Shown here: positions 5,616-13,311 of the stretch, in pieces
How positions within the stretch are numbered: the first letter of the stretch is position 1
Layout of the letters: each line of letters opens with the position of its first letter
Assembly: GCA_031275255.1 (NCBI GenBank)
Contig: JAISPA010000172.1
Location: forward strand, 1-18,052
DNA: 18,052 nucleotides
Direction: 5' to 3'
Source: Acidaminococcales bacterium
GTDB taxonomy: Bacteria; Bacillota; Negativicutes; Acidaminococcales; JAISLQ01
Translations under genes and position numbers: made by a program
The notes under the pieces: model-generated
Told to the model about the DNA's origin: nothing
The model's input: the letters and a program-made list of their open reading frames with translations, nothing else
Database searches by the model: none

Positions 5616-6542
5616 TTATTTATTCAGCCGGGAGCGGGGAGCGGCAAACAAATCCGGATATTTTACCCGCGCTTTGTTTCTGGTCAGTTGAAACATGATG
5701 CGCTGTTCGGTCGGAAAAGTATTTTCATTGGCGGCGTGTTTCTCGGAAAAACGGCGCCAAAGCTGTCTGCCCAAAGCCGGGTCGTCTTCAAGCAATTCGT
5801 AATAAATCGGGAAAAGCTGAGCGTAAGCGTCGGGATAATAGGTGTTCCAGTCGGCGTCCTGTACTATATCGTTCTCGATCGTGTGGATGAAAATCCGGTC
5901 TTTTCTCCGGTACATCCGCTTCATTATACCGCGCTTGATGTTTTCACGAATGTTTTCATAAGAGAGACTTGGCGGCAGATTCATCAGCTTCCTCAGTTCT
6001 ATATAGGCTGACATGCCGCCGTAAGCCTCGCAATTATCCATAAGATATTTCTGGTTGGTGGTGATGAGGGCAATGGTCAGGCCGTCCTTTTCCTGCAAAA
6101 GCGGAATGGTATAAGCCGTGTCTTCCACTTTTTGCCAATTATCGGACACAATCGCCAGGTCGCCCGTCAAATTTACATAGCGCAGGAGAAGGTGAAGGAA
6201 CAGCCCGGAATAGCCGTCAATGGAATCATAGGCGTAACTTGGCGTCAGAACATCCCCGTCGATTCCGTAAACATAGATGGTGGCGTTTATGTTGTAGCGG
6301 TCGGGATAGTTCAGAGCGGAAAAATACCACTCAATAAAAGCCCGGACTTTGTCCGCGTTGCGTCCGTGTTCCAGTTCGTTGAGGGCCAATAGGCCGGTTA
6401 TATAAGGCTCGATCTGGTCGGTGTAAGACAATTCTTCGGCGTAAAGGCGAATAATATCCTCCGCCGGGTGGACGGCCGCGGCCGTCCGGCAAAAAACGGC
6501 CAAACTAATTAGCAGGGATATTGATAATTTTTTCTTTAGCAT
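5616..6542 (-). CDS. Exported six-hairpin (alpha/alpha-barrel-like) putative glycan hydrolase, module 2
   Basis: A 308-residue protein with a signal peptide (residues 1-23, K-K-K then a hydrophobic stretch ending T-A-A-A). The rest is a helical repeat-like sequence with L-L-A-L-N-E-L-E (51-58), N-Y-P-D (78-81), Y-D-S-I-D-G-Y (105-111), L-M-D-N-C-E-A-Y-G-G (167-176) and Y-Y-P-D-A-Y-A-Q-L (235-243). Such patterns occur in six-hairpin glycosidase-like proteins that sit in exopolysaccharide clusters. The acidic residues Asp106, Asp109 and Asp238 are candidates for catalysis. The gene overlaps the end of the deacetylase-like gene by 38 nt. It is a clear paralogue of 10262-11209. Its role is presumably to trim or bind the polymer in the periplasm; the fold assignment is by eye. 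Confidence 0.65.
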   Translation of the reverse strand: MLKKKLSISLLISLAVFCRTAAAVHPAEDIIRLYAEELSYTDQIEPYITGLLALNELEHGRNADKVRAFIEWYFSALNYPDRYNINATIYVYGIDGDVLTPSYAYDSIDGYSGLFLHLLLRYVNLTGDLAIVSDNWQKVEDTAYTIPLLQEKDGLTIALITTNQKYLMDNCEAYGGMSAYIELRKLMNLPPSLSYENIRENIKRGIMKRMYRRKDRIFIHTIENDIVQDADWNTYYPDAYAQLFPIYYELLEDDPALGRQLWRRFSEKHAANENTFPTEQRIMFQLTRNKARVKYPDLFAAPRSRLNK

Positions 6543-8361
6543 CAGGGTCGTCTGCCTTTACATAGTACCATTTTTCATCTTCGCTGACGATAAGGCCGGC
6601 GTCCGCCGGCTGACCGTATTTCGCTTTGGGCAGGGCGAGTACGATCCCCCGCAGCGTTTCCGGGTTTTTTAAGTCAAGCGACAGTCCCCCCCCGTTTTGG
6701 GTAAAAGTATATTCCGTCTTTAAAAAGCGCAGCAAAAAATCGGCGTAACCGCTCATGGTCAGCGCCGCCGCTCTTCCTTCGCCGGAGGCGTCCGCCAGAT
6801 AGTCTACCAGATTCTTCAGCGCCGTGGAAAAAGCATACATATGCTGCTCGTTTACCATTAAGGTCCTGACCGTTTTGTGACGCGCGAGATAAGGCAAGAG
6901 TTCCTCCTGCAGCCACAGGTCGAGTTTTTCTTCCGTGGCGTCGCCGCTGTTGCCGGCTACCAAATAAAGTTCCCATAAAGAAGGGTAGCGATGGTAGGCT
7001 AAGAGCGGAAAGGCGATTGCCTTGTCGCTGGCGCGGCGCCGGTTGACAAAGGTGCGGTTGGGCGCGGCGGAAAATTCATAGATGTACGCGTAACCGGTCA
7101 TCCCCAATTCCTCCAGCGCCCTGGTCATGACCGGCTGCGGGTGTACTCCGGCCGGCGAAGAATATTCCGTGATTTTATAGCCGGTTATTTCCTCCAGTAT
7201 TTTATTGTTGGCGGCGATGTTTTCCTTTATTTCCGCCGCGCCGAATGTTGCGCTTTCCACTTTGCCGGCAAACCAGTTGTTGGCCATGCCGCCCAAAGAG
7301 CCGATCCGCCCGTAGCGGGACAATACTTCGACTTGCTCCCGCCCGTAGCCGGCCGCGTCAAATCCCGTGTCATCGCCCGGCGTATCCAGATAGTCCGCGG
7401 CGGCGATGTGAAGGGATACGGGAACCTTCTCGTTCAGGAAGCCGCGCGCCATGTGGGTCGCCAAATCTTCCTCCGACATGCGCAGAAAAAACCGCATATT
7501 AAGCACCAGGCCGCCGACGCCGTCCTCCACATTGATTAGATGCGGCAGGGCGGCGACGTCGAAGAGAAAGGTCCGCATGACCGAGCGCAAAGGCATGTCG
7601 TCGGCGTTGGCCTTCAAATTGCCGAGCGGCAGATTGACATAAAGCACCTTGCCTTTTTTGTAATCGGAAAGAACGAGAGCGGGCAATTTTTCCCCCGCGT
7701 CCGTAATCGCCCAGGCGCGGACGTCCTCCAGAACGGGTTCTCTTATGACTTCGTTATAGGCGGCGTGGTATTTGGCCGCATCGCCGCCGATGCCGCTTAA
7801 CGTTAAGTCCGGTATATCCCGGCCGGGTGTGCATTGGAAAAAATCCCAATCGGTTTTGGCGGCGAATTGTATCTTGGCGGACGCGTAAGGGTGTTTGCCG
7901 TATACGGCGGGCATGATGTAGTTAAGACCGATAATGTCGGCAAGTTCCGCGCGTTCCAAAAAGTTGCCCCGGAAATTTTTTACTCCCACGTCGTATACCA
8001 CGGCGACATTGCCGCCGGCGGACAGGTATTCGTCCACCCAGCCCGCTAACCCCTCCGGCGTCGTCTGCAAAATGCCGTCAGGCAGAATGAGCGCGGGTAT
8101 GCGGCCGGCGAGTTCGGCCGCTTTCAGGCGTATTACTTCGTTTACATCGGCTGCCCGCAGGGGAACCCCTTCCTCTTCCAGGACGCTGGTGTAAGCTTCG
8201 GCGACATAGGCGGCCGCTTTCAGGTTGTTCTCGTTATACAAAAGAAGGGCGGTCATCTCCCTGTCTTGCGACCACAGCCATCTGGTATAAACAATCGGCA
8301 GAAAGTGAACCGCCGCCACAACCAAAAAGATGAGCACAAGACCCAGCAGCCTTTTTTTCAT
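6505..8361 (-). CDS. Membrane-anchored deacetylase-like protein with degenerate active site, module 2
   Basis: A 618-residue protein. Residues 5-26 form an N-terminal anchor or signal. Residues 36-150 and 225-275 look like a Rossmann/GATase-like domain (I-L-P-D-G-I-L-Q, V-A-V-V-Y-D-V-G, K-V-L-Y-V-N-L-P-L-G). Residues about 280-520 align with the NodB/polysaccharide deacetylase-like part of its paralogue at 11206-13311, followed by a beta-rich C-terminal domain. I think it belongs to the DUF2194-type family (from memory). Compared with the paralogue, the putative metal ligands are replaced: Asp by Phe292, His by Leu356, His by Asn361, and the late His by Asn. Only the S-P-A-G-V-H-P-Q-P loop is kept. 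It therefore looks like a non-catalytic homologue, perhaps polymer-binding. Confidence 0.7.
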   Translation of the reverse strand: MKKRLLGLVLIFLVVAAVHFLPIVYTRWLWSQDREMTALLLYNENNLKAAAYVAEAYTSVLEEEGVPLRAADVNEVIRLKAAELAGRIPALILPDGILQTTPEGLAGWVDEYLSAGGNVAVVYDVGVKNFRGNFLERAELADIIGLNYIMPAVYGKHPYASAKIQFAAKTDWDFFQCTPGRDIPDLTLSGIGGDAAKYHAAYNEVIREPVLEDVRAWAITDAGEKLPALVLSDYKKGKVLYVNLPLGNLKANADDMPLRSVMRTFLFDVAALPHLINVEDGVGGLVLNMRFFLRMSEEDLATHMARGFLNEKVPVSLHIAAADYLDTPGDDTGFDAAGYGREQVEVLSRYGRIGSLGGMANNWFAGKVESATFGAAEIKENIAANNKILEEITGYKITEYSSPAGVHPQPVMTRALEELGMTGYAYIYEFSAAPNRTFVNRRRASDKAIAFPLLAYHRYPSLWELYLVAGNSGDATEEKLDLWLQEELLPYLARHKTVRTLMVNEQHMYAFSTALKNLVDYLADASGEGRAAALTMSGYADFLLRFLKTEYTFTQNGGGLSLDLKNPETLRGIVLALPKAKYGQPADAGLIVSEDEKWYYVKADDPDAKEKIINIPAN

Positions 8362-8385
8362 TGATGCACCGCCGCCGTGTTGTTG

Positions 8386-10137
8386 TTACCAATATATGTT
8401 GTAAAACACATAAACATTGTTCCCTCTGTATCTGTTGCCGCCGCTGTCGCGCAATTTAAAGCGCTGAAGGTGCAGAGATATTTTGCTGTCGGCAGTCAGG
8501 CGCCAGTCGTATTTCACGCCGTAGGCAAATTTGTTGTGATCAGGCAGGGTGGTCATAAGCGGATCGTATGGGACGCCTAAACGTTTCATGTAATCGGCGG
8601 TGATATGAAAAGTACTTTTGGCGTTGATTTTCCTGCTCCACATGGCGCCGAAAAAGTGCGCGTTGGCGGCTCTGCCGGGAAGAAAATTGGGATCGTGGGA
8701 ACTGGGCGCGCCGTTGCGCGAGTACCAGTAATAAAACATGAGATCGTTTTTGCCGTCAAGCACCCGGTTATAGGTGAGATGCGGCTCGATCTGATTGCCG
8801 GAGCGGTATCTTAACCCATTGTCTCTCGCGTGGGTGTAGCCGGTGAAATAAAGCTCGCCGACAAACTGGTCGATCGCCCCGGCGTGCTTGTACCGGACCA
8901 AAAGGCCAAGACCGTTGGCCGGATTGATATAGCCGTCCGGTTGGCTGCTGTCATAGCGGTAGCGGCCGTTGATGGAATAATTAAGCCCCAGGCTCCAGGT
9001 ATCCTCCGGTTTGACGCGCCAGCTGAGCAATACGCCGGGCGTAAAGTTCCAGCCTTCGCCGAAACGCGGCTTGCGCACAAGGTCGTCGGGCATGACCGCG
9101 TTGGAGCCGTACAAAGTTCTTTTGCCTGTGGGGGTGTTTACCGCCAGGGTATAAACAGCGTCAAATTTTTTGTATTTTTTTTCATAGGCGAAAGAAAGCC
9201 CAACATCGTCCAAGGTTGATACTTTGCCATGCGGCAGGTTGCTGTTGGAGATTATATAGCCCCCGCTTATGCCGTAACTGAACGCGCCGTCCACATAGCC
9301 GTACTGCACCGGCAGATAAAGCTGGCGGCCTCTGTTTTGCCGGGAATCCTTCCAACTGTAATACTCCATGTCAGCCATGACGTATTGCCAATGGCGGTCG
9401 TTGATTTGAGCCGGGCGGCGCGCTTCCTCCAAGCTGGCGATGGCCTCCGCCCGTCCGCTCCGAAGATGATCTATGTCCCTTTCCAGGTCGGCGAGGATGA
9501 TTTGCGCGTCTTCATAAAGATGACCGGCGTCGGTTAACTTGTTGTGCAGGGCGGTGTATTTGTCCAGATCTGCCTGCGCTTCCGCCATACGGATTTCGGC
9601 GTGGGCGTAGTCGATAGCGAGCGCGTCGCGGTTTTCCTCGGCGGCTTGCAGCCTTTCTGCCGCTTTGAAAGCTTTATAATCGTCTTCCGGCCGCCTTGAC
9701 CTGCGGCTGATCTCCCGCAGCGCCTCCGCAGACGACCGCGCCTCGGACACCCGCTCCTCCGCCGCGTTCAGGCTGACCTGCCAGGCCTCGGTTTCCGCCA
9801 GCGCCTCGTCAAACCGCCGCTGCGCATCCGCCAGTTCCCGCTCAATTTCTTCCTGGCTTAAACTGACCGCAGATATATCGCTGTCCAGGGCGGCAAGATT
9901 GGCGCGCGCTTCCGGCAGCCGCGCCTCCAAATCGCTGATCTGCCTGTCCATTTCCTCTATGGACTTTCTGAGCTCGCGATTCGCGGTTTCCGTTTCCAGC
10001 AGGCTTTTCGCCTCTTCTCTTATCGCTTCCGCCGTGTCGCGCGCGGCTATCGGCACGTCGATCGCCGTAGCGGCGTAAGCGGCGGACAGAGCGGGCAAAG
10101 CGGACAAAAGGGCTGCCGGCAGAATTTTTTTGAACAT
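8386..10137 (-). CDS. Outer-membrane beta-barrel with N-terminal coiled coil, putative polysaccharide export channel
   Basis: A 583-residue protein. The start is ATG 10137, fixed by AAGGATGG (complement of 10144-10151) 6 nt upstream and by the signal peptide it reveals (1-22, ending A-Y-A). Longer in-frame upstream starts lack both. Residues about 35-245 are one long Ala/Glu/Arg coiled coil. Residues about 250-583 alternate aromatic and polar residues in strand-turn fashion and end in Tyr-Asn-Ile-Tyr-Trp, the terminal aromatic expected of Bam-inserted barrels. About 330 residues would suit a 14-16-stranded barrel. PgaA, PelB and BcsC carry TPR repeats before the barrel; none are seen here. 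There is no SLH domain, so it is not a typical OmpM porin. Its central place in the operon suggests the exit channel for the polymer. Confidence 0.75.
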   Translation of the reverse strand: MFKKILPAALLSALPALSAAYAATAIDVPIAARDTAEAIREEAKSLLETETANRELRKSIEEMDRQISDLEARLPEARANLAALDSDISAVSLSQEEIERELADAQRRFDEALAETEAWQVSLNAAEERVSEARSSAEALREISRRSRRPEDDYKAFKAAERLQAAEENRDALAIDYAHAEIRMAEAQADLDKYTALHNKLTDAGHLYEDAQIILADLERDIDHLRSGRAEAIASLEEARRPAQINDRHWQYVMADMEYYSWKDSRQNRGRQLYLPVQYGYVDGAFSYGISGGYIISNSNLPHGKVSTLDDVGLSFAYEKKYKKFDAVYTLAVNTPTGKRTLYGSNAVMPDDLVRKPRFGEGWNFTPGVLLSWRVKPEDTWSLGLNYSINGRYRYDSSQPDGYINPANGLGLLVRYKHAGAIDQFVGELYFTGYTHARDNGLRYRSGNQIEPHLTYNRVLDGKNDLMFYYWYSRNGAPSSHDPNFLPGRAANAHFFGAMWSRKINAKSTFHITADYMKRLGVPYDPLMTTLPDHNKFAYGVKYDWRLTADSKISLHLQRFKLRDSGGNRYRGNNVYVFYNIYW

Positions 10138-10243
10138 TGCGTACCATCCTTTCAAAATAGACGAGTTTATATAACAAACGCGGCGAACCGCGCGGCCGGC
10201 GAAAACGGCAAAACGGAAGGATGATTTGTCTGTAATCATAACT

Positions 10244-10249
10244 ATTATA
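10244..10249 (-). promoter_or_regulatory. Possible internal -10 element before the outer-membrane gene
   Basis: TATAAT on the - strand lies in the only sizeable intergenic gap of the operon (10138-10261), about 105 nt upstream of the outer-membrane gene start. No convincing -35 is seen (TTTTAA at about 17 nt). It might give extra expression of the second half of the operon. Confidence 0.25.
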
Positions 10250-10261
10250 ACGCAGGAAAGC

Positions 10262-11209
10262 TTATTTTAAAATAGTGTGTTCAATATAACGTACGCCCGC
10301 CTTTTTTTCTGTCAGAAGGTAAAGCAGCTTTTCCGCCAGCGCCGCTTTATCCATTTTTTCAGCGTGGGCCAGATTGAAATTATACCAGAAATTTTCCGCC
10401 AGCGCCGGGTCGCCGTCCAAGAGGCCGTAAAAGACGGCGTAAAGCTGTGCGAGAGCGGGATGGTAATCATCCCACGACGCCGCTTTCGTCCGCCCGTCCA
10501 GCACGCTTTGCGCGAAAGTATTTTTCTCCGGGCTGTAAAGCTTAGCGATGGCGGCGGCCAGACCTTCCAGCGCGCTGGCCAGAAAAGGCGGGGTTTTGGC
10601 TTTCGCGTAAACAAGCAGGCGTCCGTAGGCTTTGAGACCGCCGTAGGCTTCGCAGTTGTCCGCGAGCCGCTTCAGGTCGATGGTGGGCAGGCTGCGCGTC
10701 AGGCCGTCCTTGCCGAGCTGGACGACTATCGTATAAGCTATGTCATTGATTTTTTGGATGTTTTTAGCGATAAAAGCCTTATCGCCGGTGATTTCAGCGT
10801 ATCTGGCCAGAAGGTAGAGAAACCGGCCGGCGTAAGCGTTTATGGAGGAATATTTTCTGGTTGCCTGTTCCTTTTCCCATTTGAACTCATAATCATAAAT
10901 CGTACCGGTCAAGCCGTGCTTGTCGGGATAGTTAAGATGGGAAAGGTACCATTTAAGAAAATCTTTCACCTCTTTGAAATGGCGGCCGTTTTCCAATTCA
11001 TTAAGAGCCAGGAGGGATACCGCGTGCGGCTCGAAAAAATCCATGCGCGGCCATTCCTTCTCATAATAGCCCATCAGCGTTACGGCCGGGTGCCCGCGTC
11101 CCGCGCCTTTGACCGAGGGCAAAGGCAGAAGCGAAAACGCCGCCAGCGCCGATATGATAAGAAGGCTGCCTTTAAACTTATTTGGTTTCAGGCAAGTTAT
11201 GAGGCTCAT
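10262..11209 (-). CDS. Exported six-hairpin (alpha/alpha-barrel-like) protein, module 1
   Basis: A 315-residue protein with an N-terminal hydrophobic export signal (about residues 13-36). It parallels 5616-6542 along its length: L-L-A-L-N-E-L-E-N-G-R (66-76), N-Y-P-D (93-96), T-I-Y-D-Y (103-107), D-I-A-Y-T-I (156-161), K-D-G-L-T (167-171), D-N-C-E-A-Y-G-G (184-191) and A-Q-L-Y (254-257). It differs at acidic positions. The Y-D-S-I-D of the paralogue is Y-S-S-I-N here (Ser121, Asn124), and the P-D-A near 251 is P-A. These changes suggest loss of catalysis if those acids are catalytic. The ATG overlaps the preceding stop by 4 nt, so it is coupled to the deacetylase-like gene of module 1. Confidence 0.65.
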   Translation of the reverse strand: MSLITCLKPNKFKGSLLIISALAAFSLLPLPSVKGAGRGHPAVTLMGYYEKEWPRMDFFEPHAVSLLALNELENGRHFKEVKDFLKWYLSHLNYPDKHGLTGTIYDYEFKWEKEQATRKYSSINAYAGRFLYLLARYAEITGDKAFIAKNIQKINDIAYTIVVQLGKDGLTRSLPTIDLKRLADNCEAYGGLKAYGRLLVYAKAKTPPFLASALEGLAAAIAKLYSPEKNTFAQSVLDGRTKAASWDDYHPALAQLYAVFYGLLDGDPALAENFWYNFNLAHAEKMDKAALAEKLLYLLTEKKAGVRYIEHTILK

Positions 11210-13311
11210 TTTACGGTTGCCAGAAAAATTCTTTCTTTACTGTCGTCGTTTATGGTTATATAGTAGTATTTTTCGTCTTCGGCGACCAATATGTCGGGTT
11301 CTTCCCGCGCCGTATTTTCTTCTTCGTCCTGGGCCGCGCTTTCTTCGTCCCGTTCCGTCGGCTCGCCGCTTTCCGTTTCCGCAAAGCTTTCGTCCGCCGT
11401 TTCTTCTTCCTGACCGGCAGTTTCGGCAAGCGGCTCGCCGTCAGACGCCAGACGGTAATAGTGGCGGACTAGGTAGCGGTACCGATAGCGCCGAGAGCTT
11501 TCCTGTTCCGGCGTTTGCGCGCGGGGCAGGGGAGTGTCCTGGCTCTGCGTTATCCGTTCCGGGGGCTGATAGAGGTATTTGTTTTTCGGGAGGGTAAAAG
11601 TTATTCCCCGCAAGCTTTCGGGATTGGCTAAGGACACTTTCAGGGAAGAACCTTCGCGGGTAAAACTGTATTCGGTATTGAGCATGCGCAGCAGGAAGCG
11701 GCTGTACTCGCTCATGCCGGAAAGCCTGATCCGGCCCGCGGCCGCGCGGCCGATAGCTTCCTGGGCGAATATGGACATCACCTCGACGTATTCATCCACA
11801 ACGTCGGCCGGATGCGCGTAAATAAGGCGCGCGCTTTTATTTTTTTCCACATAATCGAGGACGTCCTGATAAAAGTACTCAATTTCCGCGCGCTGCATAT
11901 CGTATTTGTCATACATTTCCCACAAGGACGCCGCCTTGCCGAAAGGCATTATGGGGAAAGCGATAATCCGCTCGCTGATCATCTCGTTGCCGAAAAAAGC
12001 CCGGTGGGGGGCGCTGCCCGTATCGCCCGTGTAATAGTAGGCAATCATGCCCATGTCCTTTATGATATTGGTCAAGAGCGGCTGCGGATGCACTCCGTTG
12101 GGCGCGGAATAAGAAGTAACCTTTTTCCCGGTAACCGCCTCAATGTCGTCGCTGTTGTCCTTGATGTGTTTTATTATATCATCTTTACTGAACTTGCCGT
12201 TCATCAGGCGAAAAGAAAACCAGTTATGCGCCCAGCCGCCATGCGAGCCGACTTCTCCCAGCTCCGTCATGATTTCCGTCAATTCGCGGCCTCTCTCCCT
12301 GACGTAGAAGCCTTCGTCGTCTCCTTCCCGGTTCAAAAAGTCACCGGCGGTTATATGGTAGGTAGCGTTGAATTCCTTGACAAAAATCGGCGTGTCGAGA
12401 AGTTCGGACAGGTTGGATATTTCCCGCCGGGAATCCACATGCCAGTTAAACAAGAAGGTACCTTTGCCGTCCTCCACGTTCATAATGTGCGGGATGCCCA
12501 CGGCGTCAAACAGAAAAGCGCGCAGGCAAGCTCTGAGCGGCAGGTCGTCCCCTATCGCCTTCAACTGCCCGAGCGGCAGGTTGACGTAGAGAACTTTGCC
12601 TTTGCCGTAGTCGGTAATAACAATAGCCGGTATTTTTTGTTCGGTTCCGGTGATAAAGGCTTCCGCGTAAATGTTCTTTTCCGGTATCGGGCGCACTTTT
12701 TCATTCATATAAACAGGATATTCCAAAGCGCCGAAAAAATAACTGCTGAGCACCCGACCGCCCAGCGTTTTCCCGAAAGGGATCTGTAAAGCGTCGCGCT
12801 GTTCGTTTGAGGTAAAGACGATCTGTGCTTTTTCAAAAGAATCGTACTGCAATTTATCGGTCAGTATGTAATTGAGACCGGTAATGTCTGCAAAAACGGC
12901 CTTTTTCTCAAAAAAACCCCGGCCGTGCTTGGTGCCGGCGTCATAGACGACGGCCACGCTGCCGCCCTTGCTCATATAATCTTTTATCCACTCGATAAAT
13001 TCCGAAGGCACGACCTGCATGACGCCGTCCGGGAAGATGAGCACGGGCACGGCGCCGACTATATCGCCGGGCTTCATGTTGAGCAAATCAAACACCTCAA
13101 TAATTTTATGCGGCACGCCTTCCTCCGCCAGTACGCTCTGATAAGCCTTGAGGATATGGCCGTCTTTTTCCAGGCTGTCTTCGTTGTAAACGACGAGGAC
13201 GCGCAAAGAATGGTCGGCGGTGATACTTTTCAGCTTATAGTAGTTGGGAACAGCATACGCCAGAAGAACTATGACGGCGGTCAGAAGCAGGGCGCGCAAA
13301 AGCTTGATCAT
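11206..13311 (-). CDS. Membrane-anchored polysaccharide deacetylase-like protein with intact metal-site residues, module 1
   Basis: A 701-residue protein. An N-terminal membrane anchor (4-22) is followed by a Rossmann/GATase-like domain (about 36-270; I-F-P-D-G-V-M-Q, V-A-V-V-Y-D-A-G). A NodB-like deacetylase domain (about 280-540) and a beta-rich end complete it. Candidate metal ligands are Asp293 in H-V-D-S and His357/His362 in S-H-G-G-W-A-H-N. The substrate loop is S-A-P-N-G-V-H-P-Q-P (402-411), and a late His is at 500 (I-Y-A-H-P). Residues about 585-672 are an insertion absent from the paralogue: first Arg/Tyr-rich, then very Glu-rich and probably disordered. Start and stop overlap their neighbours by 4 nt each. 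Likely function: removal of N-acetyl groups from the nascent polymer in the periplasm, as PgaB and PelA do; assignment to DUF2194 is from memory. Confidence 0.72.
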   Translation of the reverse strand: MIKLLRALLLTAVIVLLAYAVPNYYKLKSITADHSLRVLVVYNEDSLEKDGHILKAYQSVLAEEGVPHKIIEVFDLLNMKPGDIVGAVPVLIFPDGVMQVVPSEFIEWIKDYMSKGGSVAVVYDAGTKHGRGFFEKKAVFADITGLNYILTDKLQYDSFEKAQIVFTSNEQRDALQIPFGKTLGGRVLSSYFFGALEYPVYMNEKVRPIPEKNIYAEAFITGTEQKIPAIVITDYGKGKVLYVNLPLGQLKAIGDDLPLRACLRAFLFDAVGIPHIMNVEDGKGTFLFNWHVDSRREISNLSELLDTPIFVKEFNATYHITAGDFLNREGDDEGFYVRERGRELTEIMTELGEVGSHGGWAHNWFSFRLMNGKFSKDDIIKHIKDNSDDIEAVTGKKVTSYSAPNGVHPQPLLTNIIKDMGMIAYYYTGDTGSAPHRAFFGNEMISERIIAFPIMPFGKAASLWEMYDKYDMQRAEIEYFYQDVLDYVEKNKSARLIYAHPADVVDEYVEVMSIFAQEAIGRAAAGRIRLSGMSEYSRFLLRMLNTEYSFTREGSSLKVSLANPESLRGITFTLPKNKYLYQPPERITQSQDTPLPRAQTPEQESSRRYRYRYLVRHYYRLASDGEPLAETAGQEEETADESFAETESGEPTERDEESAAQDEEENTAREEPDILVAEDEKYYYITINDDSKERIFLATVK

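Noticed and set aside
4356..6011. A 551-codon open frame on the + strand opposite wecB and the module 2 six-hairpin gene
   Set aside because: It lies antisense to a complete WecB signature and to a gene with a signal peptide; its translation is rich in Arg, Phe and Gln without domains. It is a shadow of GC-rich codon use.
10138..10239. An upstream ATG extension of the outer-membrane gene
   Set aside because: It would place 34 residues before a perfect signal peptide and ignore the AAGGATGG site 6 nt before ATG 10137.
10277..12789. Long + strand frames (10277-11263 and 11812-12789) opposite module 1
   Set aside because: They are antisense to genes with clear paralogues in the same window. 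No export signals, motifs or good ribosome-binding sites.
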